This document shows, one piece after another, positions 24,913 through 34,349 of a stretch of DNA of 64,000 bases. The DNA lies in NCBI RefSeq assembly GCF_008634025.1, contig NZ_PDCM01000002.1:1984001-2048000 (forward strand), read 5' to 3'. Below the pieces are notes generated by a model. That model had not been told where the DNA came from, did not search any database, and saw only the letters and a program-made list of their open reading frames with translations. Position numbers and translations under genes: made by a program. Each line of letters starts with the position of its first letter. Position 1 is the stretch's first letter. The DNA is from Streptomyces albofaciens JCM 4342. Lineage in GTDB: Bacteria; Actinomycetota; Actinomycetes; Streptomycetales; Streptomycetaceae.

Positions 24913-25641
24913 TCAGGCCAGCCCGGCGACCAGCTCGGCGACCGGCTTGCGGCGGCCGGTGTAGAACGGCACCTCCTCGCGGACGTGCATCCGCGCCTCG
25001 GAGCCGCGCAGGTGGCGCATGAGGTCGACGATGCGGTACAGCTCGTCGGCCTCGAAGGCGAGGATCCACTCGTAGTCGCCCAGCGAGAAGGAGGGCACCG
25101 TGTTGGCGCGCACGTCCGGGAAGCCGCGGGCCATCTTGCCGTGGTCGGCGAGCATCCGGCGGCGGTCCTCGTCGGGGAGCAGGTACCAGTCGTAGGACCG
25201 CACGAAGGGGTAGACGCTCACGTACTCGCGGGCGACCTCGTCGGCCAGGAAGGCCGGGATGTGCGACTTGTTGAACTCGGCCGGGCGGTGCAGCGCCATG
25301 TTCGACCACACCGGCTCCAGCGCGCGGCCGAGCTTCGTGCGGCGGAAGAGGTTGTACGCCTCCTGGAGCGCGTCGGAGCTCTCCGAGTGCCACCAGATCA
25401 TCACGTCGGCGTCGGCGCGCAGACCGGAGACGTCGTAGGTGCCGCGCACCACGACGTCCTTGGCGGCGAGCTGCGCGAACAGCGTCTCGACCTCGTCGGC
25501 GTAGCCGGTGCGGTCCTCGGGCAGCACGTCGCGCAGCTTGAACACCGACCAGAGTGTGTAGCGGATGACCTCGTTCAGGTCCTTCGCCTTCTTGCCGGCG
25601 TTCGGGGTCTTCTCGGGAGCGGGGGCGGAAGCGTCAGTCAT
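24913..25641 (-). CDS. hemQ: Coproheme decarboxylase HemQ (ChdC)
   Basis: A 242-residue cytoplasmic enzyme of the chlorite-dismutase superfamily. It converts Fe-coproporphyrin III to haem b using hydrogen peroxide, the last step of the coproporphyrin-dependent route of Gram-positive bacteria. The proximal haem ligand is H167 in ADHGKMAR, and the [10 protein letters not shown] segment supplies the substrate-side tyrosines. The family's usual N-terminal half ([20 protein letters not shown]) is intact. It sits 10 bp downstream of hemY on the same strand and is surely co-transcribed. Confidence 0.95.
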   Translation of the reverse strand: MTDASAPAPEKTPNAGKKAKDLNEVIRYTLWSVFKLRDVLPEDRTGYADEVETLFAQLAAKDVVVRGTYDVSGLRADADVMIWWHSESSDALQEAYNLFRRTKLGRALEPVWSNMALHRPAEFNKSHIPAFLADEVAREYVSVYPFVRSYDWYLLPDEDRRRMLADHGKMARGFPDVRANTVPSFSLGDYEWILAFEADELYRIVDLMRHLRGSEARMHVREEVPFYTGRRKPVAELVAGLA

Positions 25642-25651
25642 GGGTCCATTC

Positions 25652-27118
25652 TCACTCGGCCGGTGCGGCGGCTCGCGGCAGGGTGTCCAAGATGTCGTCC
25701 GCGGCCGCGCGCGCGGAGGCGATGCAGGCCGGGATGCCCACGCCGTCGTAGATCGCGCCGCACAGCCGCAGGCCGGGCAGCTTGCCGGCCTCGGCCCGGA
25801 TGCGGGCCACCCGCTCCAGGTGGCCGACCGGGTACTGCGGCAGCCCGCCGTTCCAGCGCGTGACCTGCTGCGCGACGGGCCGGGCGGCCAGCCCGACCGC
25901 CTCGCCCAGGTCGCGCAGCGACAGCTCCACCAGGTCGGCGTCGTCGCGCGCGAGGTCGCTCTCGTCGCCGTACCGCCCGACAGAGGTGCGCAGCACGAAC
26001 AGGTCCCGGCCGGCGTCCGCGAGCCAGCCCCACTTGTTGCTCGCGAAAGTGGACGCCTTGATCTTGCGGCCGTCGACCGGCGGCACGAGGAAGCCGCTGC
26101 CGGACAGCGCCGCCGCCACGTCCGCGCGGCGGAAGGCCATGGTCACCAGGGCCATGGAGGCGTACTCGACGGCGGACAGCTCGGTGGCGGCGGCCGGCGC
26201 CTCGGCGGCCAGCAGCCGGGCGGCCGCGGGCGCCGGTGTCGCCAGGACCACGGCGTCCGCGTCCAGCGCCGCCGGGCCGTCGCCGCCGTCCAGGACGACG
26301 CGCCAGGCGTCGGCGGTGCGGCGCAGTTCCCGTACGGGTGTCCCGGTGCGGAGGGTGCCGCCGGCGGCCCGTACCGCGTCGGCGACGGCGCCCGGCAGCG
26401 TGCCCACGCCGCCGTCGATGCCCGTGAAGACCGGTGTCGGCGCCCGGCCGGAGCCGTCGGCGCGCGCCGCCGTGCGCGCCTGGATGCCCCGTACGCCTTC
26501 GATCAGCGAGCGCTCGGCGCGCGCGGCCTCGAAGAGCTGCGGTACGGCGGCGCGCATCGAGATCCGATAGGCGTCGCCCGCGTAGACGCCGCCGAGCAGC
26601 GGTTCGACCAGCCGGTCCACGACCTCGCGGCCGAGCCGTTCGGCGACGTACGCGCCGACCGCCACGTCCTCGCCGACCTCCGTACGCGCCAGCGTCCGGT
26701 CCTCGGAGATCCGCGCCATGCCCTCGGCGGAGATCACTCCGGAGGCGGCCAGCAGGTCCGGATCGCCGGGCACGCCCATCACATGGCCCTTGGGCATCGG
26801 CCGCAGCGCGCCGCGCGTCCACAGGGCGGCGGTCGCGGTGGTGGGCGGCTGCAGCCGGTCGCCGAGGCCCACGGCACGCGCCAGGTCCACCGCCTCCGGC
26901 CGCCTGGCCAGCATCGATTCGGCACCGAGATCGACCGGTACGCCCGCGATCTCCCCGGCGCGCAGCTTGCCGCCCAGCCGTCCGGACGCCTCCAGTACGG
27001 TCACCCGCGCCCCGCCACCGAGCAATCGGTGGGCCGCCGCCAGGCCCGAGATGCCCCCACCGATGACGACGACGTGGCTTCCGGGCGCGCGGCCCGTACT
27101 GGTGTGCGCTGTGCTCAT
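25652..27118 (-). CDS. hemY: Coproporphyrinogen III oxidase HemY (CgoX)
   Basis: A 488-residue FAD-dependent oxidase that converts coproporphyrinogen III to coproporphyrin III. The FAD-binding [16 protein letters not shown] motif is near residue 16, and [20 protein letters not shown] (shown in part) follows. The C-terminal FAD-contact segment is [18 protein letters not shown]. It was formerly annotated as protoporphyrinogen oxidase; its pairing with hemQ supports the coproporphyrin-dependent role. It is first in a two-gene unit with hemQ and divergent from the DUF4349 lipoprotein gene. Confidence 0.94.
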   Translation of the reverse strand: MSTAHTSTGRAPGSHVVVIGGGISGLAAAHRLLGGGARVTVLEASGRLGGKLRAGEIAGVPVDLGAESMLARRPEAVDLARAVGLGDRLQPPTTATAALWTRGALRPMPKGHVMGVPGDPDLLAASGVISAEGMARISEDRTLARTEVGEDVAVGAYVAERLGREVVDRLVEPLLGGVYAGDAYRISMRAAVPQLFEAARAERSLIEGVRGIQARTAARADGSGRAPTPVFTGIDGGVGTLPGAVADAVRAAGGTLRTGTPVRELRRTADAWRVVLDGGDGPAALDADAVVLATPAPAAARLLAAEAPAAATELSAVEYASMALVTMAFRRADVAAALSGSGFLVPPVDGRKIKASTFASNKWGWLADAGRDLFVLRTSVGRYGDESDLARDDADLVELSLRDLGEAVGLAARPVAQQVTRWNGGLPQYPVGHLERVARIRAEAGKLPGLRLCGAIYDGVGIPACIASARAAADDILDTLPRAAAPAE

Positions 27119-27262
27119 GCCCCCACTCTCTCAGAAGCCGCCTCCCGCGGAGTCCGCACGGAGTCCGGACCGTGACCGCATCGCGACCCACAAACGGCAA
27201 CCCACGGCTCCCCCGCCCCGTCGAAGCGGCAACGACGGCACACCACTTCGGGGGTACGGATC

Positions 27263-28267
27263 ATGGGCACAGCGGGCCGGGCGTATCGGGCGCGGCGGGC
27301 GGCCGCGGGAGCGCTGCTCGCGGCCTCCCTCGCGGTCGCGGGGTGCGGGGCCGCCGGGCAGGGCGACTCCGGGGCGGCGAGCGCGCCGCGGGCGGACAAG
27401 GGCTCGGCGCGGGGCGAGCAGGGCATGGTCGGCCCGAAGGCGCCGGCCGACGGCAAGGCCGGGTCCGGGGCGGGCAGCGGGACCGGAAAGCCCACGCCGG
27501 TCTCGACGGCGCAGATCATCCGTACGGCGTCGGTCACCGTCGAGGCCGCGGACGTACCGGGAGCGCTGGCCAAGGCCCGTACGGCGGTGAAGGGCGCCGG
27601 CGGCTACGTCGAGGACGAGTCCACCGACCGGGACGGCGAGGGCCGGGAGCGCTCCCGGGCCGTCCTGCGGGTACCGCCCGGGGCGTACGACGGGCTGCTG
27701 GACCGGCTCTCCCGCCTGGGCACGCTCAAGCAGCGGCAGGTCTCGGCGAAGGACGTGACCGACCAGGTGGTCGACACCGACAGCCGCATCAAGTCGCAGC
27801 AGGCGAGTGTGGCGCGGGTGCGGGCGCTGATGGACAAGGCCACGTCGATCGGCGACATCGTCACCCTGGAGTCCGAACTCAGCCGCCGCCAGTCGGAACT
27901 GGAGTCCCTTCAGGCGCGGTTGAAGTCCCTGAAGGAGCAGACCGGCATGGCCACGGTCACGCTGGTGCTGCGCGAGCCGGACGCGGCGGACGACGACCGG
28001 GAGACCACCTTCGGGGACGCGCTCAGCGGCGGCTGGGACGCCTTCACCGCGGGGGTGCGGTGGCTGCTGGTGGCGGTCGGCGCGGCGCTGCCGTTCCTGG
28101 CGGCCGGTGCACTGGTGTACGCGCTGTGGCGGGTGCTGCGCGGCCGGCTGCCGAGGCGTACGCGGTCGCTCGACGTCCCCCCGGCGCCGCCGCGGCAGTT
28201 CCCCACGGAAGCCGCGCCGGAGGGCACGGACGCCGCACGGGAGGGTGACGGCCCAGGGGGCCGTTGA
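27263..28267 (+). CDS. DUF4349 lipoprotein
   Basis: A 334-residue protein with a lipoprotein signal (LAVAGCG, lipid-modified Cys near residue 28), so it is probably anchored to the outer face of the membrane. After a low-complexity linker, the DUF4349 domain (about 85-265) has IIRTASVTVEAADV and a coiled-coil of roughly 60 residues rich in Gln/Ser/Glu (DSRIKSQQASVARVRALM onward). A transmembrane helix lies near residue 275-295 and a basic tail follows. Function is unknown. It is divergent from hemY and upstream of a thiolase on the same strand. Confidence 0.85.
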   Translation: MGTAGRAYRARRAAAGALLAASLAVAGCGAAGQGDSGAASAPRADKGSARGEQGMVGPKAPADGKAGSGAGSGTGKPTPVSTAQIIRTASVTVEAADVPGALAKARTAVKGAGGYVEDESTDRDGEGRERSRAVLRVPPGAYDGLLDRLSRLGTLKQRQVSAKDVTDQVVDTDSRIKSQQASVARVRALMDKATSIGDIVTLESELSRRQSELESLQARLKSLKEQTGMATVTLVLREPDAADDDRETTFGDALSGGWDAFTAGVRWLLVAVGAALPFLAAGALVYALWRVLRGRLPRRTRSLDVPPAPPRQFPTEAAPEGTDAAREGDGPGGR

Positions 28268-28337
28268 CAGCCACGCACGGCGGGCAAAGACTCGGGGCGA
28301 CAGCGCCGATCTTCGAGCGGACAGGGCGGGCGGGCTG

Positions 28338-29558
28338 ATGACCGAGCAGGGTGCACGGGGCGCTTGGGGCGCCCGGGATGTGTATGTCGTGGATGCGGTG
28401 CGGACGCCGTTCGGGAAGTACGGCGGTGCGCTCGCGGGGACCCGTCCTGATGATCTGGCGGCGCATGTGGTGCGGGCGCTGGTGGAGCGGACCCCGCGGC
28501 TGGATCCGGGGCGGATCGATGATGTCGTGTTCGGGGATGCGAACGGGGCGGGGGAGGACAACCGGAATGTGGCGCGGATGGCGGTGCTGCTGGCCGGGCT
28601 GCCGGTGACGGTGCCGGGGGTGACGGTCAACCGGCTGTGCGGCTCCGGCCTGGAGGCCGTCCTCCAGGCCGCCCGCGCCATCGCCCTCGGGGACGCGCAC
28701 ATCGTGCTGGCGGGCGGGGTGGAGTCGATGAGCCGCGCCCCCTACGTCCTGCCCAAGGCCGAGCGGGCCTTTCCGGCCGGGCATCAGGAGCTGTTCTCCT
28801 CCACGCTGGGCTGGCGGATGACCAACCCCCGTATGGCGCCTGAGTGGACGGTGGCGCTGGGTGAGGGTGCCGAGCTGATCGCGGAGAAGTTCGGCATCGG
28901 GCGCGCGCAGCAGGACGCGTTCGCGCTGGCCAGCCACCGCAAGGCCGCCGGGGCGTGGGAGGCGGGGGCGTATGACGGTGAGGTGGTGCCGCTGGCGGAC
29001 ACCGACCTGGCCCGTGACGAGGCGATCCGCCCCACCACCACCCCGCAGGCGCTGGCCAGGCTCCGTCCGGCCTTCCGCAGCGAGGGCGGCACGGTGACGG
29101 CGGGCAATGCCTCGCCGCTGAGCGACGGGGCCGCCGCCCTGCTGCTGGCCGATGAGGAGGGGTTGCGGGCGACCGGGCGGGAGCCGCTGGCCCGGATCGG
29201 GGCGGGTGCGGTGAGCGGGATCGAGCCGCAGTTGTTCGGTCTGGGGCCGGTCGAGGCCGTCCGCCGGGCTCTGGAGCGGGCCGGGCGGACTCTGGCGGAG
29301 CTGGCGGTGGTGGAGTTGAACGAGGCGTTCGCGGCGCAGGCGCTGGGCTGTCTGGCGCAGTGGCCGCAGCTGGATCCGCAGGTGGTCAACCCGCGGGGCG
29401 GGGCGATCGCGCTGGGGCATCCGCTGGGTGCCTCCGGGGCCCGGCTGGCCGGGGCGGTCGCCCACCAGCTGGCCGCCCGCGGCACCTCCGGCACGGGCCT
29501 GGCGGCCCTGTGCATCGGCGTCGGCCAAGGCCTCGCCCTCACCCTCGAACGCGACTAG
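28338..29558 (+). CDS. Thiolase family acyl-CoA acetyltransferase
   Basis: 406 residues with the full thiolase set: catalytic C101 in NRLCGSGLEA, NEAFAAQ, GHPLGASG (active-site His) and the second cysteine in LCIGVGQG. The enzyme joins or cleaves acetyl-CoA and acyl-CoA. The residues resemble beta-ketoadipyl-CoA or acetoacetyl-CoA thiolases, but no aromatic catabolic operon is present here. The ATG at 28338 is chosen because the thiolase fold begins with RDVYVVDAVRTPFG directly after it. Its TAG stop shares the tetranucleotide CTAG with the stop of the convergent gene. Confidence 0.9.
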   Translation: MTEQGARGAWGARDVYVVDAVRTPFGKYGGALAGTRPDDLAAHVVRALVERTPRLDPGRIDDVVFGDANGAGEDNRNVARMAVLLAGLPVTVPGVTVNRLCGSGLEAVLQAARAIALGDAHIVLAGGVESMSRAPYVLPKAERAFPAGHQELFSSTLGWRMTNPRMAPEWTVALGEGAELIAEKFGIGRAQQDAFALASHRKAAGAWEAGAYDGEVVPLADTDLARDEAIRPTTTPQALARLRPAFRSEGGTVTAGNASPLSDGAAALLLADEEGLRATGREPLARIGAGAVSGIEPQLFGLGPVEAVRRALERAGRTLAELAVVELNEAFAAQALGCLAQWPQLDPQVVNPRGGAIALGHPLGASGARLAGAVAHQLAARGTSGTGLAALCIGVGQGLALTLERD

Positions 29559-30082
29559 GGGCCGTCTTCCGGCCCGCCACCGGCCCGGTACCCGTTCAGG
29601 ATCTCCAAGTACGCCCTGCCCGCCTCCGTGACGGCGAAGTGTTCCCGGACGTCCCCCGCCTCGCCCATCTGTGCGAACGTACGGCCCGGCCGGCGTTCGA
29701 TCAGCCCCACGCCGGTGAGGCGGCGCAGTTCGGCGTCGAGGAGCGGGCGGGTGTAGCCGTTGTCGTACGGCAGCGGTGACCCGTCGGCGAGGGCCTGGAG
29801 GTGCCGCAGCTCCTCGCGCGGCACCAGGTGGTCGAAGAGGAACTTCATCCGGTCCATCTCCTGTTGCTGACCGGCCTGGGTCTTCTTGATCTCGCGCAGC
29901 ACCACGCCGCCCGCGACCGTGTCGATGCGCTGGAGGATCGACGACATCCAGGGGACCAGCGCGAGGACGAGCAGCGCCACGGCCGTCGCGTCCACCCGCT
30001 CCGGGACGAGGAGTTTGAGGGTGAGGCCGAGCAGCGCCGCCATGGTCACCGCCGTACGCGTCCACAGGTCCTCCTTGGGCAC
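29555..30082 (-). CDS. Hypothetical membrane protein with possible winged-helix tail
   Basis: 175 residues. Two hydrophobic segments at the N-terminus (about 10-27 and 32-50) are followed by an amphipathic helix (IKKTQAGQQQEMDRMKFLF). The C-terminal 80 residues (PLLDAELRRLTGVGLIERRPG then FAVTEAGRAYLEI, first part abbreviated) look like a winged-helix DNA-binding or protein-interaction domain. I do not recognise the family. The GTG start has a GGGAGGGGG ribosome site. Its stop codon overlaps that of the thiolase gene on the other strand. Confidence 0.65.
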   Translation of the reverse strand: MPKEDLWTRTAVTMAALLGLTLKLLVPERVDATAVALLVLALVPWMSSILQRIDTVAGGVVLREIKKTQAGQQQEMDRMKFLFDHLVPREELRHLQALADGSPLPYDNGYTRPLLDAELRRLTGVGLIERRPGRTFAQMGEAGDVREHFAVTEAGRAYLEILNGYRAGGGPEDGP

Positions 30083-30189
30083 GGTCCGCCCCCTCCCGGC
30101 CGCCCGCCGTCCTCAGTGACGCTGCTCCCGTGGGGCGGCGTCCGCAAGGCCCGCACCCCGCCGTTCCCGTTGATCACCGGTGCGAGAGG

Positions 30190-30208
30190 ATGAACCGAAC
30201 TGGTTCAT
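30190..30208. promoter_or_regulatory. Perfect inverted repeat upstream of the aldehyde dehydrogenase
   Basis: ATGAACC-GAACT-GGTTCAT has perfect 7-bp arms and is unusually A+T-rich for this genome. It ends 36 bp before the dehydrogenase start codon. This is the typical place and shape of a TetR or MarR operator. Confidence 0.55.
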
Positions 30209-30244
30209 TCCTCAACCGTTCCCCTTCGTCCGGAGGCCACGCCG

Positions 30245-31675
30245 ATGCCCCTGCTCGACCTGGACCACCTGCCCCCGCTGCACGGCGGCGAGACCACCGC
30301 GGTCGAACCGGCGACCGGCGAGACCCTGGCCTCGTTCACCCTGGCCGCCCCCGCCGACGTGGAGCGCGCCGCCGCCGGGGCCGCGGCCGCCCAGCGCTCC
30401 TGGGCGCGCACGCCGTACACGGAGCGCGCCGCGGTGCTGCGCCGGGCCGGGGACCTGATCACCGAGCACGCCGCCGAGCTGTCCGAGTGGATCATCCGGG
30501 AGGCCGGGAGCGTGCCCGGCAAGGCCGGGTTCGAGATCCGGACCGCCGCCGAGGAGTGCTACGAGGCCGCCGCCCTCGCCCACCACCCGCTGGGCCAGGT
30601 GCTGCCCTCCGCCGCACCCCGCCTCTCCTACGCGACCCGGGTGCCGGCCGGCGTGGTCGGTGTCATCGCGCCGTTCAACGTCCCGCTCGTCCTCGCCATG
30701 CGCTCCGTCGCCCCGGCCCTGGCGCTCGGCAACGCGGTCGTCCTCAAGCCCGACCCGCGTACCGCGGTGTGCGGCGGCCACGCCGTCGCGGCGGTCCTCG
30801 CGGCGGCCGGGCTGCCCGAGGGGCTGCTGCACGTACTGCCGGGCGGCGCGGAGGCCGGGCAGGCCCTGGTCGGCGACCGGCACGTGCGGGTGATCTCCTT
30901 CACCGGCTCCACGAACGCGGGCCGCGACGTCGGCGCGCTCGCCGCGCGCCACCTGAAGCGGGCCCATCTGGAACTGGGCGGCAACAGCGCCTTCCTCGTC
31001 CTGGAGGACGCGGACCTGGACGCCGCCATGTCCGCCGCGGCCTGGGCCTCCTTCTTCCACCAGGGCCAGATCTGCATGTCCTCGGGCCGCCATCTCGTAC
31101 ACGCCTCCCTGTACGACGAGTACGTGGAGCGGCTGGCGGCCAAGGCGGACTCGCTCGCCGTGGGCGATCCGTACCGCGAGGACGTACAGCTGGGGCCGGT
31201 CATCGACCGCGGCCAGCGGGACCGGATCCACGGCCTGGTGGAGGCGAGCACGGCGGCGGGCGCCCGGCTCGCGGCCGGCGGCAGCCACCGCGAGCTGTTC
31301 TACCGGCCCACCGTCCTGGCCGACGTGGACGACCGCTCCCCCGCCTACGCCGAGGAGGTCTTCGGGCCGGTCGCCCCGGTCCGCAGGTTCCACACCGCCG
31401 ACGAGGCCGTGGCGCTGGCGAACGACACCGCGTACGGGCTGGCGCTCGGCGTCGTCACCCGGGACACCGCCCGCGCTCTGGAGCTGGCCGAGCGCATACC
31501 GACCGGGCTGCTGCACATCAACGACCAGACGGTCAACGACGAGCCGGTCGCGCCGATGGGCGGCCTCGCCGCCTCCGGCACCGGCGCGCACTTCGGCGGC
31601 ACGGCCAACCTGGACGCGTTCACCGAGACCCGCTGGACCACGGTCCGTGCCACCCCGGCCGGATATCCGCTCTGA
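30245..31675 (+). CDS. Aldehyde dehydrogenase, benzaldehyde dehydrogenase type
   Basis: A 476-residue NAD(P)-dependent dehydrogenase. It has the general base E243 in LELGGNSAF, catalytic C277 in GQICMSSGR, the nucleotide-binding SFTGSTNAGRDVG and the VIAPFNVP segment. The whole sequence resembles XylC-like benzaldehyde dehydrogenases, which oxidise aromatic aldehydes to acids. An operator-like palindrome lies just upstream. The downstream flavoprotein gene starts 94 bp later on the same strand but has a repeat-rich upstream region of its own, so co-transcription is uncertain. Confidence 0.88.
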   Translation: MPLLDLDHLPPLHGGETTAVEPATGETLASFTLAAPADVERAAAGAAAAQRSWARTPYTERAAVLRRAGDLITEHAAELSEWIIREAGSVPGKAGFEIRTAAEECYEAAALAHHPLGQVLPSAAPRLSYATRVPAGVVGVIAPFNVPLVLAMRSVAPALALGNAVVLKPDPRTAVCGGHAVAAVLAAAGLPEGLLHVLPGGAEAGQALVGDRHVRVISFTGSTNAGRDVGALAARHLKRAHLELGGNSAFLVLEDADLDAAMSAAAWASFFHQGQICMSSGRHLVHASLYDEYVERLAAKADSLAVGDPYREDVQLGPVIDRGQRDRIHGLVEASTAAGARLAAGGSHRELFYRPTVLADVDDRSPAYAEEVFGPVAPVRRFHTADEAVALANDTAYGLALGVVTRDTARALELAERIPTGLLHINDQTVNDEPVAPMGGLAASGTGAHFGGTANLDAFTETRWTTVRATPAGYPL

Positions 31676-31687
31676 CCCGTAATCTGC

Positions 31688-31744
31688 GCCGTACGGGACA
31701 GACGGCCGTACGGAGGGCTGTACGGGACAACGGCCGTACTGAGA
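31688..31744. repeat. Two 28-29-bp direct repeats upstream of the flavoprotein gene
   Basis: Two imperfect units (31688-31716 and 31717-31744), each containing CCGTACGG or GTACGGGACA and ending CGGCCGTACNGAG, are followed by a partial third. Each unit contains palindromic CCGTAC/GTACGG elements, so the array could be a multi-site regulator target just before the ribosome site (GAAGGGAG). Confidence 0.6.
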
Positions 31745-31769
31745 GCCGTACACGAGAAGGGAGCCCGCG

Positions 31770-33152
31770 ATGGCGGAGCGACTGGTGGTCATCGGCGGCG
31801 ACGCGACGGGCATGTCCGCCGCGTCCCAGGCCCGGCGGCTGCGCAAGCCGGCGGACCTGGAGATCGTCGCGTTCGAGCGCGGCCACTTCACCTCCTACTC
31901 CGCCTGCGGCATCCCGTACTGGGTCGGCGGCTCGGTGGACGGCCCGGACGACCTGATCGCCCGGTCGCCGGAGAAGCACCGCGAGCGCGACATCGACGTA
32001 CGGATGCGCACCGAGGTCACCGAGCTGGACCTGGACCGCGGCCGGGTCCGCACCCGCGACCTGGCCGGCGGCGGCACCGAGTCCTGGACCGGCTACGACA
32101 AGCTGGTGATCGCCACCGGCGCGCGGCCGCTGCGCCCGCCGCTGCCGGGCATCGACGCGCCCGGCGTGCACGGCGTGCAGACGCTGGACGACGGGCAGGC
32201 GCTGCTGGACACCCTCCGGGCCACCGAGGGCACCAGGGCGGTCGTGGTGGGCGCCGGTTACATCGGCGTCGAGATGGCCGAGGCGCTGGTCACCCGTGGT
32301 TACGACGTGACGGTCCTGGACCGCGGCGAGCAGCCGATGTCCACCCTCGACCCCGACATGGGGTCGCTCGTCCACGAGGCGATGTGCGGGATGGGCATCG
32401 AGACGGTGCGCGGCGCGGTCGTCACCGACGTCCGCACCGACGACTCCGGGCGGGCCTGCGCGGTGACCACCGAGGACGGCGGCGAGTATCCGGCCGACGT
32501 GGTCGTGCTGGGCCTGGGCGTACGGCCCGAGACCTCCCTCGCCGAGCGGGCCGGCCTGCCGCTCGGCGACACGGGCGGGCTGCTCACCGACCTGTCGATG
32601 CGGGTGCGCGGCCACGAGAACGTATGGGCCGGCGGGGACTGTGTGGAGGTGCTCGACCTGGTCCTGGGCCGGACCCGGCACATCGCGCTGGGCACCCACG
32701 CCAACAAGCACGGCCAGATCATCGGCTCGAACGTGGCCGGCGACTACGCGACCTTCCCCGGCGTCGTCGGCACCGCCGTCTCCAAGGTCTGCGACCTGGA
32801 GATCGCCCGCACCGGCCTCCTGGAGGAGCAGGCGACATCGGTCGGCCTGAAGTACGTGACCGTCACGATCGAGTCGACCAGCCGCGCCGGCTACTACCCG
32901 GGCGCCCGCCCGATGCGCGTGAAGATGATGGCCGAGCGGCGCACCGGGCGCCTCCTCGGCGTCCAGATCGTCGGCCGGGAAGGCGCCGGCAAGCGCGTGG
33001 ACGTGGCGGCGGTGGCGCTCACGGCGCGGATGACGGTCGAGCAGCTGACCGCCCTCGACCTGGGTTACGCGCCGCCGTTCTCGCCCGTGTGGGACCCGGT
33101 CCTGGTCGCGGCCCGCAAGGCGGCGGCCGCGGTGCGGGCGGCGGGCGGCTGA
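31770..33152 (+). CDS. FAD-dependent disulfide reductase, CoA-disulfide reductase type
   Basis: A 460-residue flavoprotein. It has the FAD motif VVIGGDATGMSAAS, a single redox cysteine C46 in SYSACGIPYW (the mark of CoA-disulfide reductase and NADH oxidase/peroxidase), the NAD(P) motif VVVGAGYIGVEMAEAL, and VWAGGDCVEV. The C-terminal dimerisation domain is complete. The likely reaction is NAD(P)H-dependent reduction of CoA disulfide or a related low-molecular-weight disulfide, possibly a CoA persulfide; substrate unproven. It converges on hemE. Confidence 0.86.
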   Translation: MAERLVVIGGDATGMSAASQARRLRKPADLEIVAFERGHFTSYSACGIPYWVGGSVDGPDDLIARSPEKHRERDIDVRMRTEVTELDLDRGRVRTRDLAGGGTESWTGYDKLVIATGARPLRPPLPGIDAPGVHGVQTLDDGQALLDTLRATEGTRAVVVGAGYIGVEMAEALVTRGYDVTVLDRGEQPMSTLDPDMGSLVHEAMCGMGIETVRGAVVTDVRTDDSGRACAVTTEDGGEYPADVVVLGLGVRPETSLAERAGLPLGDTGGLLTDLSMRVRGHENVWAGGDCVEVLDLVLGRTRHIALGTHANKHGQIIGSNVAGDYATFPGVVGTAVSKVCDLEIARTGLLEEQATSVGLKYVTVTIESTSRAGYYPGARPMRVKMMAERRTGRLLGVQIVGREGAGKRVDVAAVALTARMTVEQLTALDLGYAPPFSPVWDPVLVAARKAAAAVRAAGG

Positions 33153-33177
33153 CGGGCGGGCCGCGGTGGCCCGCCCG
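33153..33177. terminator. Bidirectional terminator between the flavoprotein gene and hemE
   Basis: A perfect 10-bp stem (CGGGCGGGCC at 33153-33162 with 33168-33177) and a 5-nt loop fill the 30-bp gap between two convergent stop codons. Confidence 0.65.
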
Positions 33178-33182
33178 CGCGG

Positions 33183-34247
33183 TCAGCGGGCCGAGCGCTC
33201 GTGGACGTACTCGACGAGGCGGGTCAGCGCGGCCGGGTCGGTGTTCGGCAGCACGCCGTGGCCCAGGTTGAAGATGTGGCCCTCCAGGCCGGCGGCGGCG
33301 TCCAGCACCTCGCGGGCCTTGTCCTCGACCGCCTCGCGCGGCGCGAACAGCACGGCCGGGTCGAGGTTGCCCTGGAGCGCCTTGCCGGGGCCGACGCGGC
33401 GGGCCGCCTCGTCCAGCGGAACGCGCCAGTCGACACCCACGACGTCCGCGCCCGCCTCGCCCATCAGGCCCAGCAGCTCACCGGTGCCGACGCCGAAGTG
33501 GATACGCGGGACGCCGTACCCGGCGACCGACTCGAAGACCTTGGCGGAGGCGGGCAGCACGGAGCGGCGGTAGTCGGCCGGGGCCAGCGCGCCGGTCCAG
33601 GAGTCGAAGAGCTGCACGGCGCTCGCGCCCGCCTCGATCTGCACCTTCAGGAACACCGAGGTGATCACGGCCAGGCGGTCCAGCAGGTCGGCCCACAGCT
33701 GCGGGTCGCCGTACATCATGGCCTTGGTGTGCTCGTGGTTGCGGGACGGGCCGCCCTCGACCAGGTAGCTGGCGAGCGTGAACGGCGCGCCCGCGAAGCC
33801 GATCAGCGGCGTGCTGCCCAGCTCGCCGACGAGCATCCGCACGGCCTCGGTCACATACGGCACGTCGCCGGGCTCCAGCGGGCGCAGCCGCTCCAGGTCG
33901 GCGCGGGTGCGGACCGGCCGCTCGACGACCGGGCCGACGCCCGGCCTGATGTCCAGGTCGATGCCGATGGCCTTCAGGGGGACGACGATGTCGCTGAAGT
34001 AGATCGCCGCGTCGACGCCGTGCCGGCGCACCGGCTGGAGGGTGATCTCGGTGATCAGCTCGGGCATCATGCAGGAGTCGAGCATCGCGATGCCCTCGCG
34101 GACCTTGCGGTACTCCGGCAGCGACCGCCCGGCCTGGCGCATGAACCACACGGGCGTGTGCGGCACCGGTTCCCGGCGGCAGGCCTTGAGGAAGGCCGAG
34201 TCGTACGTACCGGTCTGCTGCTGGCCCGTCGGGCGGTTGGCACTCAC
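33183..34247 (-). CDS. hemE: Uroporphyrinogen decarboxylase HemE
   Basis: A 354-residue cytoplasmic enzyme that decarboxylates uroporphyrinogen III to coproporphyrinogen III, the entry to the coproporphyrin-dependent route completed here by hemY and hemQ. Substrate-binding segments are [16 protein letters not shown] at the N-terminus, [25 protein letters not shown] and [14 protein letters not shown] 34247 ([11 protein letters not shown]) gives the family's normal length; the frame stays open upstream but runs through the divergent promoter region. Confidence 0.95.
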   Translation of the reverse strand: MSANRPTGQQQTGTYDSAFLKACRREPVPHTPVWFMRQAGRSLPEYRKVREGIAMLDSCMMPELITEITLQPVRRHGVDAAIYFSDIVVPLKAIGIDLDIRPGVGPVVERPVRTRADLERLRPLEPGDVPYVTEAVRMLVGELGSTPLIGFAGAPFTLASYLVEGGPSRNHEHTKAMMYGDPQLWADLLDRLAVITSVFLKVQIEAGASAVQLFDSWTGALAPADYRRSVLPASAKVFESVAGYGVPRIHFGVGTGELLGLMGEAGADVVGVDWRVPLDEAARRVGPGKALQGNLDPAVLFAPREAVEDKAREVLDAAAGLEGHIFNLGHGVLPNTDPAALTRLVEYVHERSAR

Positions 34248-34336
34248 ACACCGAATCTTCGCACGCGCGCGAGGGCGCCTCCGAATGGGCGACGCGCGCA
34301 CCGGGTGTCGTCCCTCACCCAGGGGCTCCTTCCGCC

Positions 34337-34349
34337 TAATCTTCCGGGC
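34337..34349 (+). promoter_or_regulatory. Leaderless-type -10 box for the DUF3000 gene
   Basis: TAATCT at 34337-34342 ends 7 nt before the ATG with no Shine-Dalgarno sequence, as expected for a leaderless actinobacterial transcript. Confidence 0.55.
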
